Source: Nitrospira sp. CG24A (GTDB lineage: Bacteria > Nitrospirota > Nitrospiria > Nitrospirales > Nitrospiraceae). Taken from it: a stretch of DNA of 64,000 nt. A program made the translations under genes and the position numbers. The stretch lies in the NCBI GenBank assembly GCA_002869925.2, contig NEWT02000037.1, positions 241,231 to 305,230 on the forward strand, written 5' to 3'. The notes below the pieces were generated by a model that saw only the letters and a program-made list of their open reading frames with translations, made no database searches and was not told where the DNA came from. This document shows, one piece after another, positions 17,919 through 26,789 of this stretch; the first letter of the stretch is position 1; every line of letters begins with the position of its first letter.

Positions 17919-18317
17919 CTACTTGGCAGCCAAACTTACGTACTTCATCCGAAGGGCGTAGAGCATATCCCGCAGCACCGCCTGTTCTTCCGTTGTGAGA
18001 TTGCCTTGGGTTTTCTCTTCCAAGACCGAGAGTAAGTCGATAATGTCTTTCGCTTGCGGTAGATTCGGCGGCATCGGAGGCTGTTGGGGATCCAGCTGTT
18101 CCCCCATCAACATCATGGAAGAGCTGCCTAGCGAAATGACGAAGGAGGAAAAGGTAACGGGAATTCCCGAACTCTGGTGCGGATCGGAGGGCGCCGCTTC
18201 CTGGTGGGGCTGTACTTCCGACGCGGCAGACGAAGCGGTAGAAGGACGGTCGGGTCCACTCCCGCCCCGCCGATCCCGAACGACAAATCCTTCTTCCTGT
18301 TCTGCGGCCACAGGCAT
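17919..18317 (-). CDS. DUF1844 domain protein
   Basis: 132 residues. The C-terminal 80 residues match the DUF1844 pattern: TFSSFVISLGSSSMMLMGE, then NLPQAKDIIDLLSVLEEKTQGNLT and a final LRDMLYALRMKYV. The N-terminal 45 residues are Ser/Pro/Gln-rich and of low complexity. The function is unknown. It lies 134 bp upstream of the sensor kinase on the same strand and may be cotranscribed. Confidence 0.8.
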   Translation of the reverse strand: MPVAAEQEEGFVVRDRRGGSGPDRPSTASSAASEVQPHQEAAPSDPHQSSGIPVTFSSFVISLGSSSMMLMGEQLDPQQPPMPPNLPQAKDIIDLLSVLEEKTQGNLTTEEQAVLRDMLYALRMKYVSLAAK

Positions 18318-18380
18318 TTCCCCCGCGCTAGATGCAGCGATGGTACCCTATCATAGGCTCTAAAGCGGCGCAAGCCGCAC

Positions 18381-18607
18381 GCAGGATGCTGAAAAATGGG
18401 CGGGATAGCCTGGCCGTCCTCCTGCTCGCGGAACGCGCACGATCAGAATGTGCTCGTTCGACGCGCGCAATCGAGGATCGACCAGACTACCCTTGAAAGT
18501 GAAAGAGAGGATTGGGAAGCCGCGCGCAGTTGGGATCGTCCCAGCCACCCCTTAATAGAGTGATAGTGCGCTGCGGCCTTGCTGGACGGACCTTTTGAGC
18601 ATCCTGC
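18381..18607. repeat. Composite repeat A1 with element B2 nested inside
   Basis: The outer ends GCAGGATGCTGAAAAA and CTTTTGAGCATCCTGC belong to family A. In place of the usual middle, 18402-18492 holds a family B element (arms GGGATAGCCTGG and CCAGACTACCC around the constant core), followed by a Gly/Pro-like stretch with GCGCGCAGTTGGGATC. The same composite recurs at 55870-56137. It lies between the divergent DUF1844 and mazG genes. Confidence 0.85.
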
Positions 18608-18752
18608 GAGGCGTTCTTCTATTGTGCGATACGTGCGGGCAAGTGATTTTCCAGCGTGCCACAATAGTTTTCCCACAGCCAGCTAGCCGATTGAAGCCTG
18701 TCGAGAACCAGGTATAATGCACGGCTCAATCTGTGTGACCACGAGGGAAGCA

Positions 18753-19634
18753 ATGTCGGAACGATTTCATACATTGGTCGAATTGATGGCCGCGTTACGC
18801 GCGCCGGACGGCTGTCCCTGGGACCGCAAGCAAACACATGACTCATTGAAGCCCTATCTGCTCGAAGAAACCTATGAGGTGCTAGAAATTCTGGACCGGG
18901 AGGATCGGACGAAACTGCCGGAAGAGCTGGGTGATGTGCTGCTGCAAGTGCTCTTTCATAGCCAGATCGCCTCGGAGGAGGGTCGCTTTACCATTGAGGA
19001 TGTGTTGGAACAACTGGCCGACAAACTGATTCGACGGCATCCCCACGTATTTGAACAGGGGGCGTCAGATCTGACCCCCAAGAATGCAGATCAAGTGGTC
19101 GCGCGGTGGGAAGAGATTAAACGGACGGAGCGCCAGGCTTCTGGACGACCGGACTCGGTGCTCGACGGTGTGCCGCAGACCTTGCCGGCTCTTCTGAGAG
19201 CCTATCAACTTCAAGCCCGTGCGTCGCGCGTCGGTTTCGATTGGACCCACGATGCAAAAGGCTTCGATCAGGTCCTTGGCAAGATTGAAGAAGAAATCCA
19301 GGAACTTCGTGTCGCGATCCGAGCCCCTGCGTCGAATCCGACAGAGCCAGACGCCGGCGCTGCAACGGCCCGGCAGGCGCAGATTGTCGCAGAATTCGGC
19401 GACGTGCTGTTTTCGCTTGTCAACCTTGCCCGCTTTATCAAGGTGAATCCGGAAGACGCGCTGCGCCAATCCGCCAATCGATTCGGCAAACGATTTCAAT
19501 TCATCGAAGCCGAGGCGGCCTCATCCGGCCGCGCGGTTGGAGACCTCTCATTCGATGAAATGAATCGACTGTGGGACCAAGCCAAGAAGCAGAATTCTGC
19601 CATCGTCACCGAGGAACCTCGTCATGAGCGATGA
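18753..19634 (+). CDS. mazG: Nucleoside triphosphate pyrophosphohydrolase MazG
   Basis: 293-residue two-domain MazG that hydrolyses NTPs to NMPs and pyrophosphate. The N-terminal domain has CPWDRKQTHDSL, EETYE at 38-42 and EELGDVLLQVLFH at about 57-69, which carry the metal-binding acidic residues. A second MazG repeat is seen in the C-terminal part (GKIEEEIQEL and EFGDVLFSLVNLARF). The ATG at 18753 has a purine-rich GAGGGAAG just upstream and gives the usual start. An ATG at 18717 is in frame but less likely. It overlaps the next gene by 11 bp. Confidence 0.93.
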   Translation: MSERFHTLVELMAALRAPDGCPWDRKQTHDSLKPYLLEETYEVLEILDREDRTKLPEELGDVLLQVLFHSQIASEEGRFTIEDVLEQLADKLIRRHPHVFEQGASDLTPKNADQVVARWEEIKRTERQASGRPDSVLDGVPQTLPALLRAYQLQARASRVGFDWTHDAKGFDQVLGKIEEEIQELRVAIRAPASNPTEPDAGAATARQAQIVAEFGDVLFSLVNLARFIKVNPEDALRQSANRFGKRFQFIEAEAASSGRAVGDLSFDEMNRLWDQAKKQNSAIVTEEPRHER

Positions 19635-20241
19635 GCCCAATCCCTACCAGGAAGGCAAGCGCGCAGGAATTCACCCCCTCATCGTGGTGTTCGTTGTGTT
19701 GATCGGGCTCTGGTTATTTGTGTTTCTCATTGTGCCCAGCTCGAAGAACAAGCAAGCCACCGGGACGGAGGGGCCAGCCGGACCAATCACCGAAGATCCT
19801 GAAGCGGCGGCGCTACTTTTCAAAGTCCAGGCCGTCGTCTCAGACATGAATGCCATCAGCCTGTCGGTTCCTCCGGAAGCAACCGATAGCCAAGTCGCCG
19901 GACTCTTGAAGCGGTTTAAAAGTGATCGGCTTGCCGGCACCTTGGTCGATCTCCTGCCCCCGACAACGCCTGGCCACAAACTAGGGGACCACGCCGTTGC
20001 GGACATCTACATCGTGTCCGATGTCCAGTACGCGCAGGCTGAGGTCATTCGCACCCTGACCCGCGGCGCGCATGCGCCAGGCAACCTCTACCCCCAGGCC
20101 GTTCCCTTCGAAACGGCGATGGAAGCCATCCGCGGACACTACCGAATCGATCTCAACGACACCGGCAATCCCGACAGTGCCTCTCTCGGTTTTTCCGATG
20201 AGTCGGGGGTGCATTCGCGTCAGTATCGAAAAATCTTTTAG
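19624..20241 (+). CDS. Single-pass membrane protein of unknown function
   Basis: 205 residues with a short cytoplasmic N-terminus, one transmembrane helix (IVVFVVLIGLWLFVFLIV, about residues 20-37) and an extracytoplasmic domain. I do not recognise the domain. The start overlaps the mazG stop by 11 bp, so translation is probably coupled. The stop codon TAG shares its G with the first base of repeat A2. Confidence 0.72.
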   Translation: MSDEPNPYQEGKRAGIHPLIVVFVVLIGLWLFVFLIVPSSKNKQATGTEGPAGPITEDPEAAALLFKVQAVVSDMNAISLSVPPEATDSQVAGLLKRFKSDRLAGTLVDLLPPTTPGHKLGDHAVADIYIVSDVQYAQAEVIRTLTRGAHAPGNLYPQAVPFETAMEAIRGHYRIDLNDTGNPDSASLGFSDESGVHSRQYRKIF

Positions 20242-20367
20242 CAGGCTGCCCCAAAAGGCCGCCAGCGGCGTTCTCCCCTCGAAAGCATCCTCAACGTAGC
20301 CCAGGGGCTACGCTTCCGGTGCTTCCATCGGCTGCGGCCTTGCTGACGGCCTTTTTGAGCAGCCTGC
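20241..20367. repeat. Repeat element A2 at a stop codon
   Basis: Runs from the G of the preceding TAG to AGCCTGC. The outer ends are complementary. An inner hairpin GTAGCCC...GGGCTAC lies in the middle, and CTTTTTGAGCAGCCTGC closes the right side. It may serve as terminator for the mazG pair. Confidence 0.85.
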
Positions 20368-20574
20368 CGCGACAATAGTCCAGCTGCCGTCTATCCAAGT
20401 TTTAATTTCTGCCCACAACGATCATTCTGAATGATTAATGCGGCATTCTCGTTGCCTCTGGTACGGAAACCTGTAAGATCGATCATCAGGCTGCTCTGGT
20501 TTATCAGCGCAAAGGCACATGTGTGACTGCAAGACTTGGTACTCATTACTTCTCATTGAAGTGAGTGAGGAAAA

Positions 20575-21048
20575 ATGAATCCGAGAATCCTTCTCTTGCT
20601 CTCGCTGATGCCATTTGTTTTCCCGCTTATCATTAGCATTGGAGCGGTCTTCGGCATTATTCCGCTTAGTCCTGGAACTAGCCCAAGACTTCCGATCATC
20701 TCTTCGTGCGCATTCGCGTTTATACTTAGTGTTGTGATTTGGAAGTGGCGTTCCCCTGAAATCCAAGCCAAGCTTAGCGCATTGAGTGCCACCCATAAGG
20801 ATGAGAAAACCCGTGCAGGCAAGCTCATACTTGCTCAGAGCGTCATGATTGTTCTCTTCACTTTCTTGGGTGTCGGTGCGGGCTTATTTGTTTTGAATTC
20901 AGGCCAGATCGACATGTCGGTCGGACTACTTGTGGCGCTAGGTATATTGGCGGCACTCATATCGATGGCAGCATTCTTTTATACGAAGAAGGTTCAAAAC
21001 ATGGCAACAAAGTCCAAAATAGGAAAAGGGGATAGTAACTGTCATTGA
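20575..21048 (+). CDS. Four-helix membrane protein of unknown function
   Basis: 157 residues with about four transmembrane segments (near 5-28, 42-57, 85-105 and 112-132) and a short basic C-terminus. The ATG at 20575 follows GTGAGGAAAA, a fair ribosome-binding site. No family is recognised. The A+T content is a little higher than in the neighbours, and the gene stands alone between repeat A2 and a decayed toxin-antitoxin pair, so it could be acquired. Confidence 0.65.
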   Translation: MNPRILLLLSLMPFVFPLIISIGAVFGIIPLSPGTSPRLPIISSCAFAFILSVVIWKWRSPEIQAKLSALSATHKDEKTRAGKLILAQSVMIVLFTFLGVGAGLFVLNSGQIDMSVGLLVALGILAALISMAAFFYTKKVQNMATKSKIGKGDSNCH

Positions 21049-21185
21049 GGAACTCTCCATGGTCGGTGCTTGACTTGACACTTCGATACGGAAGCATTGT
21101 CCCATCCGCCCGTCCAGTAGAGCCATTAGGCTCGAATGGACGTCAATTTATGCTGTGACCGAGCCGATTTCTTTGTCCTTGGCCG

Positions 21186-21323
21186 CTACCAATCTGACTT
21201 CGACTTATTATTTCTATGGTAGGCGGCGCTGCTGATCACCACGGCGGGGCGGCGTTTGACGGTGGACTGATCCGTGAAGGGAAAGGGAACGAGGACGAGA
21301 TCCCCGAACTCATAGCCGGTCAT
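21186..21323 (-). pseudogene. PemK/MazF-type toxin, truncated
   Basis: The frame from the ATG at 21323 encodes YEFGDLVLVPFPFTDQ, then KRRPAVVISSAAYHR, the N-terminal signature of PemK/MazF RNA-cleaving toxins. It ends at a TAG after 45 codons, where full proteins have about 110. The start overlaps the antitoxin gene by 14 bp, the normal arrangement for such pairs. No continuation of the domain is convincing in other frames downstream, so the toxin is probably dead. Confidence 0.7.
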
Positions 21324-21516
21324 AGTCGGCGTCGGCCGGGTTGTCCCAGACACGTGTGAAGGCGGCGGTGGCGAGTTGGCTAGCAGCCTGGGTCAGACCG
21401 CGCTCGCCAGCCTGCCGGTGTGCCAGAAAGTCGACAAAGTCTTCGACCTCAGCCAGCCGTTCCGGGGGGAGGCCTCGGAGCTTCTCTAACAGTGTCTGTT
21501 CATGGACTTTGGTCAT
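21310..21516 (-). CDS. Antitoxin-like protein
   Basis: 68 residues from the ATG at 21516. KLRGLPPERLAEVEDFVDFLAHRQ is the usual start of DUF2281-type or Phd-like antitoxins, and the acidic tail ends just inside the toxin remnant. The frame extends further upstream to 21573, but the ATG at 21516 gives the standard N-terminus. It would neutralise the PemK/MazF toxin, which is truncated here, so the antitoxin may be an orphan or protect against relatives. Confidence 0.68.
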   Translation of the reverse strand: MTKVHEQTLLEKLRGLPPERLAEVEDFVDFLAHRQAGERGLTQAASQLATAAFTRVWDNPADADYDRL

Positions 21517-21705
21517 TGCAGCCTCTCGACTTTGAGATGATTCAAGCCTACACGCGTCTGCGCTAAAGATCAATTGCTTCTCCGCAATTACCTATGATGA
21601 GGTGTCCATTCCGCCTGTCCGGTAGGGATCTCCAGTTCCACTCGCAGGTTGCTTTGACACTCAACCTTGACCTGAGCCGCAACCTTCTCGGAACGCCTTG
21701 TCCGA

Positions 21706-22113
21706 CTATAGTCCCACCAGCTTTTTGATCTCTGCCCGCAACGTGTCTCGTTGTTCACCCGCCCAGGCATCGAGTCGTGCGAATAAATGAGACAGGGGGC
21801 CGGTGAAGGGAGGTATGACGGTATCTCGGCGTTCCGATAACATGCCGTCGGCCTCGGCGATGCGGATTTTTTCGTCTGCGATATGCCGAGACAGGCATTT
21901 CGAAATCATGAGTTGCTGGCCTGGGGTTCCGACGACGTCCCCTAAAATCTTGCTCCGGACTACGTCCAACTCCTCTGGAATGGCCACCTTCACTCGCACA
22001 GCCTGGGCAGTCGGCCAGGATGCCCGCTGGACCGAATAGTCGTAGGAAAACACCTGTTCGCGGGGTTCGCGGTACGGTCCGCTCACATCCAAAATCTTCA
22101 TCCGGGCATCCAT
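21706..22113 (-). CDS. Hypothetical protein
   Basis: 135 residues from the ATG at 22113, which has CTGGAG seven to ten bases upstream. An earlier ATG at 22140 is in frame but lacks a ribosome-binding site. The N-terminal half is likely beta-rich and contains SYDYSVQRASWPTAQAVRVK. The C-terminal half is helical and charged. I recognise no family. Confidence 0.6.
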   Translation of the reverse strand: MDARMKILDVSGPYREPREQVFSYDYSVQRASWPTAQAVRVKVAIPEELDVVRSKILGDVVGTPGQQLMISKCLSRHIADEKIRIAEADGMLSERRDTVIPPFTGPLSHLFARLDAWAGEQRDTLRAEIKKLVGL

Positions 22114-22168
22114 GACAATCTCCAGTAGGTTGCGAAACACTCAATTTACACGCAAACACCGTATGCCC

Positions 22169-22296
22169 GCAGGATGCTCAAAAAGTCCGTTCAGCAAGGC
22201 CGCAGCCGATGAAAGCACCGGAGGCGTAGCCTCTGGGCTACGTTGAGGATGCTTTCGAGGTGAGAACGCCGCTGGCGGACTTTTTCAGCATCCTGC
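22169..22296. repeat. Repeat element A3 at the hemG stop codon
   Basis: Reverse-orientation copy of family A. Its CAGGATGCTGAAAAAG end touches the TAG of hemG on the minus strand, sharing one base with it. The other end (GCAGGATGCTCAAAAAG on the plus strand) points away. Confidence 0.88.
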
Positions 22297-23744
22297 TAGG
22301 CTCGCTCGCCAGACAGATAGCGTACAACCCGTTCGGCTGCAAGCGCTCCGTCACGGATACAGTCAGGAATCCCAACGCCTCGATAGCCGGCGCCGGTGAG
22401 AACCAACCCCCCATATCGACTGAGTGCCGCCTCGATCTGGTTCAGCCTATCGAGATGTCCGAGCGTATACTGCGGCATCGCTTTCATCCAACGATTCACT
22501 TCGACATATCCGGGCTCCGCCGTCACGCCACATATGCTGGCCAATTCTTCCCTGACCCGCGCTACCAGGGCTTTGTCATCTAATTGTAGAATGGCTTCTC
22601 GCCCCACCCCGCCGACGTAACAACGCACCAACAGTTGATCCGGGGGAGCGCGGTGCGGCCATTTGAGCGATGTCCATGTTGCGGCAATGAGATCGCGCCC
22701 TTCAGCGCGCGGGACGATAAACCCGAAGCCCTCGGCCACGCCTGACACCGCTGCACGTGGATAGGCCATGGCGATGGTGGCCGTCGAAGCATAGGGAATG
22801 AGTTCCAACAATCCACCGGCGATGGGCGTGAGCGGGCGGACCAGCTCCGCCGACACATAGGCGGGGGTGGCCAGTACAAGACTGTCTACGGACAGGGCCG
22901 AGCCGTCATGAAGAATGACATCGTACCTCCAGCGACCAAGCTGATGGGATCGTACGCGTAATGCATCGACGGTGCAGTGTCCCTTGAGCGTGACGCCTTG
23001 TTCTGTCAATCGGCGGACGAGAGCGGCAACCAGGTCCGACAGCCCGTTCTTCAAACTGATGAACATCGTACGCTTCGGACCAGAGTGTGAGGTGGGGGGG
23101 GCCTCCTTCCGGGACGCCATCATGCCCCGAATCACGCTGCCGTATTGCTGCTCCAGCTCCACAAACCTCGGGAAGGTCGCCTGCACGCTCATCTGCTCCG
23201 CGTTTCCGGCATAGATGCCGGCCATTAAGGGCTCTAGCATTCGGTCGAACGCCTGCCGACCCACGCGCCGCCGGAAGAATGAAGCCAACGATTCATCCTC
23301 TCGCGACCGTTTCACCGGCACGGCCAAGTCCATCCCCATTCGCGCAAGTCCTGTCCAACTCAACAGACCGCTTCGGAGAAAAGGACCGAGCTGATTGGGG
23401 GTAATGACGACGAGTCCCTCTGGCAGTTCATGCAGGCGTCCGCGCGAGTAGACAGAGGCTCTCTTACTGGTCTCGTTGGTGTTGATGAGCTGATCGGTCA
23501 GCCCTAGTTTAGCGCAGAGTTCGATGCCGGCTGATTTCTGGGACAGAAAGGAATCGGGTCCCGCCTCCGTAACAAGATCGCCGACTCGATGGGTGACAAT
23601 CTTACCTCCCCATTCGGGAGCGGCGTCGATTACCGTGCAGTGGATCGGGATGCCGGCAGCAGCAGCCCTTTCTTGCAGCGCAAAGGCAGTTGAGAGACCG
23701 GAGATCCCTCCACCGATGACGGCGACTGTGCGGAGACTGTTCAC
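22296..23744 (-). CDS. hemG: Protoporphyrinogen oxidase
   Basis: 482-residue oxygen-dependent, FAD-binding oxidase (HemY/HemG family) that converts protoporphyrinogen IX or coproporphyrinogen III. The dinucleotide-binding motif VAVIGGGISGLSTAF is at the N-terminus, the segment GPDSFLSQKSAGIELCAKLGL is typical, and the C-terminus has LTGAGYRGVGIPDCIRDGALAAE, the FAD-closing motif. It follows hemE on the same strand with 99 bp between. A hemH, often placed between them, is not in the window. The family also includes coproporphyrin-specific enzymes, so the substrate is not settled. Confidence 0.93.
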   Translation of the reverse strand: MNSLRTVAVIGGGISGLSTAFALQERAAAAGIPIHCTVIDAAPEWGGKIVTHRVGDLVTEAGPDSFLSQKSAGIELCAKLGLTDQLINTNETSKRASVYSRGRLHELPEGLVVITPNQLGPFLRSGLLSWTGLARMGMDLAVPVKRSREDESLASFFRRRVGRQAFDRMLEPLMAGIYAGNAEQMSVQATFPRFVELEQQYGSVIRGMMASRKEAPPTSHSGPKRTMFISLKNGLSDLVAALVRRLTEQGVTLKGHCTVDALRVRSHQLGRWRYDVILHDGSALSVDSLVLATPAYVSAELVRPLTPIAGGLLELIPYASTATIAMAYPRAAVSGVAEGFGFIVPRAEGRDLIAATWTSLKWPHRAPPDQLLVRCYVGGVGREAILQLDDKALVARVREELASICGVTAEPGYVEVNRWMKAMPQYTLGHLDRLNQIEAALSRYGGLVLTGAGYRGVGIPDCIRDGALAAERVVRYLSGERA

Positions 23745-23843
23745 GACGTAGGACAGAGAGAGGATTCGTGTGCATTCAGCACAGAAAACAATCGGTCGGC
23801 GCGTGAAGCAGAATGATTCAACATACGCGGTACGCTGTCGGCA

Positions 23844-24881
23844 CTAGCGTTGACTCAACTTATGCACCATATCGATAGTCGCGGCCACGTGTTCGATCGG
23901 CGTTGTGGGCAAGATCCCATGGCCCAAATTAAAGATATGTCCCGGGCGTCCACCGGCTCTGCGCAGAATATCTTCTACGCGCCGTTCGATTTCATGCAGC
24001 GGGGCAAACAACGCGAGGGGATCGAGATTTCCCTGCACCGCCACGTCATGTCCCACTGTTGCCCAGGCTTCATCGAGATGGATGCGCCAATCGACGCCGA
24101 TGACATCCCCGCCTGCTTCCCGCATCTGAGGCAACATCGCCGACGTGCCGGTTCCGAAATGAATCATCGGCACGCCTTCGTGCTTCAGCCCCTCAAAAAT
24201 CAGCTGGACGTGCGGCATCACATATTCGACATAGTCACCAATCGAGAGGCAGCCCACCCAACTGTCGAATAATTGAACGGCTTGCGCGCCGGCCTTGATT
24301 TGTCGCCGGAGATAGCCGGTGATCACCCGCGCGAACTTGTCCATGAGTTGGTGCCAGGCCTTCGGCTCGCAATACATCAGTTGTTTGGTCAGGAGATAGT
24401 TTCGTGAGCTTCCACCCTCAATCGCATAACTGGCGAGTGTAAACGGCGCCCCGGCGAATCCAATCAGCGGCACCCGTCCATTCAGGGCACGTCGAGCTTG
24501 ACGGATGGCGTCAGCCACGTAGTCGAGTTCCCCGCCGTCGACGATGTTGAGCCGGTCCACAGCGGCCTGGTCCCGGATCGGGTTATGGATGACCGGCCCC
24601 TCGCCTGCCGCGAACTCCAGGCTCAGCCCCATCGGTTCTAACGGCAACAGGATGTCGGCAAAAATAATAGCCGCATCAAGCGGAAAACGATCGATCGGTT
24701 GGAGTGTGACCTGTGCCGCCAGTTCGGGTGTCTTGCACAATTCGAGGATCGAATGTTTCGCGCGGAGGGCACGATATTCTGCCATATACCGGCCTGCCTG
24801 ACGCATGAACCAGACTGGCGTGCAATCGACCGGCTCACGCCGACAAGCTTTGAGAAAGCGATCATTGACCATGTTCGGCAT
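23844..24881 (-). CDS. hemE: Uroporphyrinogen decarboxylase HemE
   Basis: 345-residue enzyme that removes four carboxyl groups from uroporphyrinogen III. The N-terminal signature TPVWFMRQAGRYMAEYR is complete. The catalytic Asp in IIFADILLPLEPMG, GFAGAPFTLASYAIEGG, and the closing FNLGHGILPTTPIEHV are present. It is first in a hemE-hemG transcript and divergent from a small basic protein gene. Length is normal. Confidence 0.96.
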   Translation of the reverse strand: MPNMVNDRFLKACRREPVDCTPVWFMRQAGRYMAEYRALRAKHSILELCKTPELAAQVTLQPIDRFPLDAAIIFADILLPLEPMGLSLEFAAGEGPVIHNPIRDQAAVDRLNIVDGGELDYVADAIRQARRALNGRVPLIGFAGAPFTLASYAIEGGSSRNYLLTKQLMYCEPKAWHQLMDKFARVITGYLRRQIKAGAQAVQLFDSWVGCLSIGDYVEYVMPHVQLIFEGLKHEGVPMIHFGTGTSAMLPQMREAGGDVIGVDWRIHLDEAWATVGHDVAVQGNLDPLALFAPLHEIERRVEDILRRAGGRPGHIFNLGHGILPTTPIEHVAATIDMVHKLSQR

Positions 24882-25033
24882 TCTAGAGACGAGGGGGCGA
24901 AGGTGTCAATTCGCAATGAGGTGGGCGCATGTCGATGGGTAATTGTGAAGGAGGTCTGTGCGAACCGTCGTCAGCCCCTTTGAGTTTCGCGAGTAGGATA
25001 AACCAAAGGATCCACATATGGAAATAGTCGAGG

Positions 25034-25063
25034 TTGACAGGGTGGGAAGCTCTCTACTAGACT
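25034..25063 (+). promoter_or_regulatory. Likely sigma-70 promoter
   Basis: A perfect TTGACA at 25034-25039 is followed after 18 bases by TAGACT. It lies about 65 bp upstream of the small basic protein gene in the divergent region with hemE. Confidence 0.5.
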
Positions 25064-25127
25064 GCCAAATCCCGCTGGGAGTCAGCAGTCAACGCATCAA
25101 CAGGTAGACAGGGAGGCCCGAATCCGG

Positions 25128-25346
25128 ATGGCGAAGAAAACGGAAAAAACGGCAAGTGAGTCGGACGAAACCAGATTGAAAAAGAAGGTGGCGGTGAAAC
25201 TGGCTGAGAACAAGAGTCCCAAAGGGGATGAAGCCCTTCGATCGTTACAGAAGCGCCTGCGCCGGGCTCAACGGAAACGGCGTGCGTTAGCGCTGCGCAA
25301 GAAAAACTCTACGAGCAAGAAGACGGCCGCTCCTGCCACAAAGTAG
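25128..25346 (+). CDS. Small Lys/Arg-rich protein
   Basis: 72 residues, of which well over a third are Lys or Arg, with Ala/Ser/Thr at both ends and a helical central part (RSLQKRLRRAQRKRRALALRK). The ATG at 25128 is preceded by GGGAGG at a slightly long distance. The composition fits a nucleic-acid-binding protein such as a histone-like or ribosome-associated factor. No family is recognised. Confidence 0.65.
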   Translation: MAKKTEKTASESDETRLKKKVAVKLAENKSPKGDEALRSLQKRLRRAQRKRRALALRKKNSTSKKTAAPATK

Positions 25347-25424
25347 ATTTCCTGCCTGGCAGTTGACGGACTAATGAATCGTTACCTGGATTATTCATGA
25401 ATAGTTCGGGGTAAGGTAGGCCTA

Positions 25425-26264
25425 ATGGAACCATCACAACCTACAGAAGCAGGTGTGACCCCTGCCGTGGCAGACACGGTGACCGATGCCTTGACCGATC
25501 AGGTGGCGGCAGAGTTCACAGGAGAACAGCCGGTACCGGTTGAGTCAACAGCGGAATCGACCGAGCAAGTCGTCCTTGAAGAAGAGAAGGTCAAGGACGA
25601 GATCGAGATCCAGATCGATCTGCTCAAGGATTCTGACTGGGTGGTCCGTCGCGAGGCCGCCATCACGCTCGGGGAAATGGGCGATGAGCGTTGTGTGGAG
25701 CCGCTGGGTCTGGCGTTACGCGACGGCGACTGGCAAGTCCGGGAAGTGGCAATCGAGGGATTGGGGCAGATCGGCTCTCCAGCCGTCGAACTGTTGGTCA
25801 AGTTGCTTCGCGATTGGGACGTGCGGAAGTATGCGATTGCCGCCTTAGGGAAGATTCGCGACGAGCGTGTGCTGGACCCGCTCATGCTGCAGCTGCGGAA
25901 CGACGAATTTAAAGATGATGCGCTCAACGCGTTGGTTGACCTGGGCCAACCGGCGTTGCCGCGATTGGTCGCCGCGTTGAAAGACAAAGATGAGAATGTT
26001 CGGAAGCAAGCGGTGTTGGCCTTAGGGCGGATCAAACATGCTGAGGCGATCGACCCGCTGATCGACATGCTCGCCGACAGCGATTGGTTTACCCGCTTGA
26101 CCTCTGCGGCGGCACTTGAGGCGATCGGCGATGACCGGGGCCGCGAGGCGATTAAGCCGTTGATGAAGGATCCGGACATGGTCGTTCGGATGCGGGTGGA
26201 ACGGATTCTTGCCAAGTGGAAGAAACAACCCACCACCACAGAGGCCGTGAAAAGTAAGATGTGA
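25425..26264 (+). CDS. HEAT-repeat protein
   Basis: 279 residues. An acidic, Thr/Val/Glu-rich N-terminus of about 60 residues is followed by six or so HEAT repeats of roughly 31 residues. Typical strands are [37 protein letters not shown] and [18 protein letters not shown]. This is the PBS-lyase/HEAT type, which acts as a protein-binding scaffold. No catalytic residues are seen. The TGA stop is part of the first GTGAAA unit of array C1. Confidence 0.85.
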   Translation: MEPSQPTEAGVTPAVADTVTDALTDQVAAEFTGEQPVPVESTAESTEQVVLEEEKVKDEIEIQIDLLKDSDWVVRREAAITLGEMGDERCVEPLGLALRDGDWQVREVAIEGLGQIGSPAVELLVKLLRDWDVRKYAIAALGKIRDERVLDPLMLQLRNDEFKDDALNALVDLGQPALPRLVAALKDKDENVRKQAVLALGRIKHAEAIDPLIDMLADSDWFTRLTSAAALEAIGDDRGREAIKPLMKDPDMVVRMRVERILAKWKKQPTTTEAVKSKM

Positions 26265-26326
26265 AAGGTGAAACGTGAACTGTCCGGAGCCCTCCTCCGA
26301 AACCTTTCACTTTTCACCTTTCACGT
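26261..26326. repeat. GTGAAA/TTTCAC inverted array C1
   Basis: Units GTGAAAGGTGAAACGTGAA on the left face TTTCACTTTTCACCTTTCAC on the right around a 30-base spacer. It lies between two convergent genes and includes the stop of the first, so it probably also works as a terminator. Confidence 0.8.
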
Positions 26327-26329
26327 CCG

Positions 26330-26785
26330 TTACTTGTTCAGCTGCCGGTCCACCTCCCTCTGAATCTCGTCGAGCTTCTTGATCGACACCGGTTTTCCCA
26401 TCGACAAATCCAGCCGCACTTCCCGAAGCGTTCCAGTCAGCGCTCGTATGGCAAGGATCGATTCGTCCTGCTTCGCGCCCTTTGTGGCATTATCCAGTCG
26501 GTCAGCCGCCTCACCGAGTTGCTTGGCCGCCTCCCCAAGATTCTTATCGAACAGTTCTGACTTCGCCTGCAGCATGTGTGATTTGGCGTCCAGCAGCCCT
26601 TGCCGCCTACGCAGGTCTTTCTCGATTCCCATCGTGGTGTCGATGATATTGCGTGAGGTGTCTTTGAGCGACTGTTGCAGGCTCGAAACTGTTTCTTGCA
26701 ATGTGCCGATGGGACGTTGTCCGAAGTAAAATCCGAGACCGAACGATCCGGCGGTCAAGATCAGAACGGCGATAAATTTCCACAT
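26330..26785 (-). CDS. Membrane-anchored coiled-coil protein
   Basis: 151 residues from the ATG at 26785. An N-terminal transmembrane helix (FIAVLILTAGSFGLGFYFG) is followed by a long helical region with heptad-like spacing (LQETVSSLQQSLKDTSRNI and later LGEAAKQLGEAADRLDNATK). It begins 4 bp after the stop of the upstream HEAT gene, so the two are cotranscribed. No known family. Confidence 0.75.
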   Translation of the reverse strand: MWKFIAVLILTAGSFGLGFYFGQRPIGTLQETVSSLQQSLKDTSRNIIDTTMGIEKDLRRRQGLLDAKSHMLQAKSELFDKNLGEAAKQLGEAADRLDNATKGAKQDESILAIRALTGTLREVRLDLSMGKPVSIKKLDEIQREVDRQLNK

Positions 26786-26789
26786 GACA

